From contig JAFGXR010000042.1 in NCBI GenBank assembly GCA_016936555.1, positions 1 to 34,165 of the forward strand: a DNA stretch of 34,165 nucleotides, given 5' to 3'. The notes below the pieces were generated by a model. It was not told the origin of the DNA. It made no database searches and was given only the letters and a program-made list of their open reading frames with translations. Both the position numbers and the translations under genes were made by a program. This DNA is from Spirochaetales bacterium (GTDB lineage: Bacteria > Spirochaetota > Spirochaetia > DSM-2461). Below, piece by piece: positions 32,972 to 34,165 of the stretch (its first letter is position 1; the number at the start of each line of letters is the position of its first letter).

Positions 32972-33574
32972 GTGGATTTGAAAGATTTCTTCCATAATGA
33001 AAAGTCTCTGAATCTGGATAAAAGTGAAGTTCTCCACAGACCGGATGAAACCTGTAAGAGTCTTGGATACCTCCTGTCCGGTAGACTGGTTATGAAAAAA
33101 TATCTGTCTACCGGTAAAGAATTATACCTGACCGAATTTAAAGCCGGAGATATTTTCGGAGAACTTCTGGTTCTGTCCGGGGAAAAGTATAAGGGGTGGC
33201 TTGTGGCCGAAGAACCCTCTCAGGTCTTTGAGTTGAGCTATATTAAATTGAATAAATTGTTGAGTGATCCTGCATACAAGACACTGTATTTTCGGGAGAT
33301 ATCCCGAAGAGTCTCCAGGATGACAGAGAGGATAGAAATCCTCTCCTATAAAAAAGTTTCAGATCGCATCATTATCTATTTGATTAATCATTTTGAAGAG
33401 GGGAAACCCTTTCGGATTAATATATCTTTATTATCTGATATCCTGGATTGTTCCCGGGAAGCCCTTTCCAGAACCGTATCTTCTCTGGAAAAGGAGAATC
33501 TTCTCGTTAAGCATGGCCGTTTCATCACGATCCGCCGGGTCGCCGATCTGGAAGAGCGCCTGTCAATTTTCTGA
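32972..33574 (+). CDS. Crp/Fnr-family transcriptional regulator
   Basis: The 200-residue protein has an N-terminal cyclic-nucleotide-like barrel (YLLSGRLVMKKYLSTGKELY, FKAGDIFGELLVLSG), a long dimer helix (ISRRVSRMTERIEILSYKKV) and a C-terminal winged HTH (LSDILDCSREALSRTVSSLE). It lacks the N-terminal cysteine cluster of Fnr and the Arg-Ser/Thr pair of the cAMP pocket in Crp, so the signal is probably neither [4Fe-4S]-O2 in the Fnr manner nor cAMP. The recognition helix predicts a TGTGA half-site, found before this operon. GTG 32972 has AAGGG 7 nt upstream. It ends the operon. Confidence 0.9.
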   Translation: MDLKDFFHNEKSLNLDKSEVLHRPDETCKSLGYLLSGRLVMKKYLSTGKELYLTEFKAGDIFGELLVLSGEKYKGWLVAEEPSQVFELSYIKLNKLLSDPAYKTLYFREISRRVSRMTERIEILSYKKVSDRIIIYLINHFEEGKPFRINISLLSDILDCSREALSRTVSSLEKENLLVKHGRFITIRRVADLEERLSIF

Positions 33575-33681
33575 CTTATCATTTTCCGGTTTTCAGTCTT
33601 CCCTTAGAACATCTGTCCACTTAGAGATCGCCGCCGACCTGAAAACTGTCAATAGGATTCCCGGGTTTCATCTCTGTTCCT

Positions 33682-34092
33682 TCATACATGAGAGGGCCTG
33701 GAATACATGGAAAGCACGATCCGATCCAACAGGGAACTGTTTAACCACTTTATAAGCCTTTTCATGATCCTGGCCTGTCCCGTCGTGTCATAAATAGCTT
33801 TCGGCTTTCGGGCCGTTCCGGCGTGAACCATGTCTTTTACGGTGCTTTCCGGTCCCGGACAGGTCTCGTAGGATTGGATGATGTATTCCCTGAACCCTTT
33901 CATCAAAGGCTTGTAGTCATCGGGATAGTCAATCTTATCCAGGGTTTTTATGGCCACATTGTCGAAATTCGTTTTTACGGCTCCGGGGTGGATCATAATC
34001 ACTTTTATGCCCAGTCCTTTCACTTCCTGACGCAGGGCCGTTCCCATGGCGTACAGGGCATGCTTTGTCGAGGCGTACCAGCTGTAGTGTAA
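33682..34092 (-). pseudogene. Short-chain dehydrogenase/reductase lacking its N-terminal half
   Basis: The open minus-strand frame encodes the C-terminal half of an SDR. It begins at YSWYASTKHALYAMGTALRQ, holding the catalytic Tyr-x3-Lys, then IKVIMIHPGAVKTNF, the family's PG motif after strand 6. The expected ~150 residues before it, with the TGxxxGxG cofactor site and the catalytic Ser, are absent. A TAG stops the frame at 34095-34093 and the sequence beyond is AT-rich and non-coding. It cannot bind NAD(P), so it is most likely a truncated remnant. An ATG inside (34047) would give 121 residues. The C-terminus is intact. Confidence 0.75.
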
Positions 34093-34165
34093 CTATTTCA
34101 CATATCACAGTCTAATAACTTTTTTCCGAAGTAAAATATCTCAACCGGTCAATTTCACAAAATAA

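Noticed and set aside
32972-33574. Calling the regulator Fnr
   Set aside because: The N-terminal cysteine cluster is missing, and the recognition helix is of the Crp R-E-x3-R type.
33589-33646. Inverted repeat GTTTTCAG/CTGAAAAC after the Crp/Fnr gene
   Set aside because: Eight-base arms 42 bases apart, with no T tract and no other sign of function; may be chance.

Overview
The window looks like chromosomal DNA of a free-living, probably anaerobic bacterium. Dense signalling genes (two PAS histidine kinases, a methyl-accepting chemotaxis protein, an FHA protein), lipoprotein signal peptides, a glycyl radical enzyme and ferredoxin-like proteins, at moderate GC, would fit a spirochaete of the Spirochaeta/Sediminispirochaeta type. 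This is inference from gene style only: the window holds no rRNA, tRNA or ribosomal protein gene, and I found no CRISPR array and no intact insertion sequence.

Layout. 1-8.0 kb: a histidine kinase cut by the window start, a peptidase S66 (LD-carboxypeptidase/MccF) gene, a large GAF-PAS hybrid kinase, then a LacI-type regulator and FGGY sugar kinase. 8.0-10.1 kb: a multi-TM chemotaxis receptor divergent from a small FHA protein. 10.1-15.2 kb: a tightly overlapping plus-strand operon of two SMR-like half-transporters, a GT2 glycosyltransferase that seems to use a CTG start, an ATP-grasp ligase and an SsuABC/TauABC-type ABC importer. 15.2-22.6 kb, minus strand: a CoA-disulfide-reductase/rhodanese fusion, a YeeE/YedE sulfur transporter, a second TauCAB-type importer and a GT39 glycosyltransferase that carries a palindromic repeat read through as protein. 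22.9-24.8 kb: two double-rhodanese lipoproteins, closed by a clear terminator. Together 16.9-24.8 kb reads as a sulfur acquisition and sulfane-sulfur handling locus.

24.9-30.5 kb: a HAD phosphatase, an AraC/GyrI-like regulator, a glycyl radical enzyme without a nearby activase, a divergent DeoR regulator with CGAAA-type operator repeats, and a GNAT acetyltransferase. 30.5-30.8 kb holds a degraded coding remnant and a TGTGA-N6-TCACA site.

30.86-33.57 kb is the most interesting region: a compact operon of a NapH-like membrane ferredoxin, a small cupin, two half-size permeases of the COG0701 (ArsP-like) type, the second carrying a C-terminal Cys4 motif spaced as in the RnfB Fe-S domain, and a Crp/Fnr regulator whose recognition helix matches the site upstream of the operon. 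I read it as a candidate undescribed redox-linked membrane transport system. The window ends with an SDR gene that has lost its N-terminal half.
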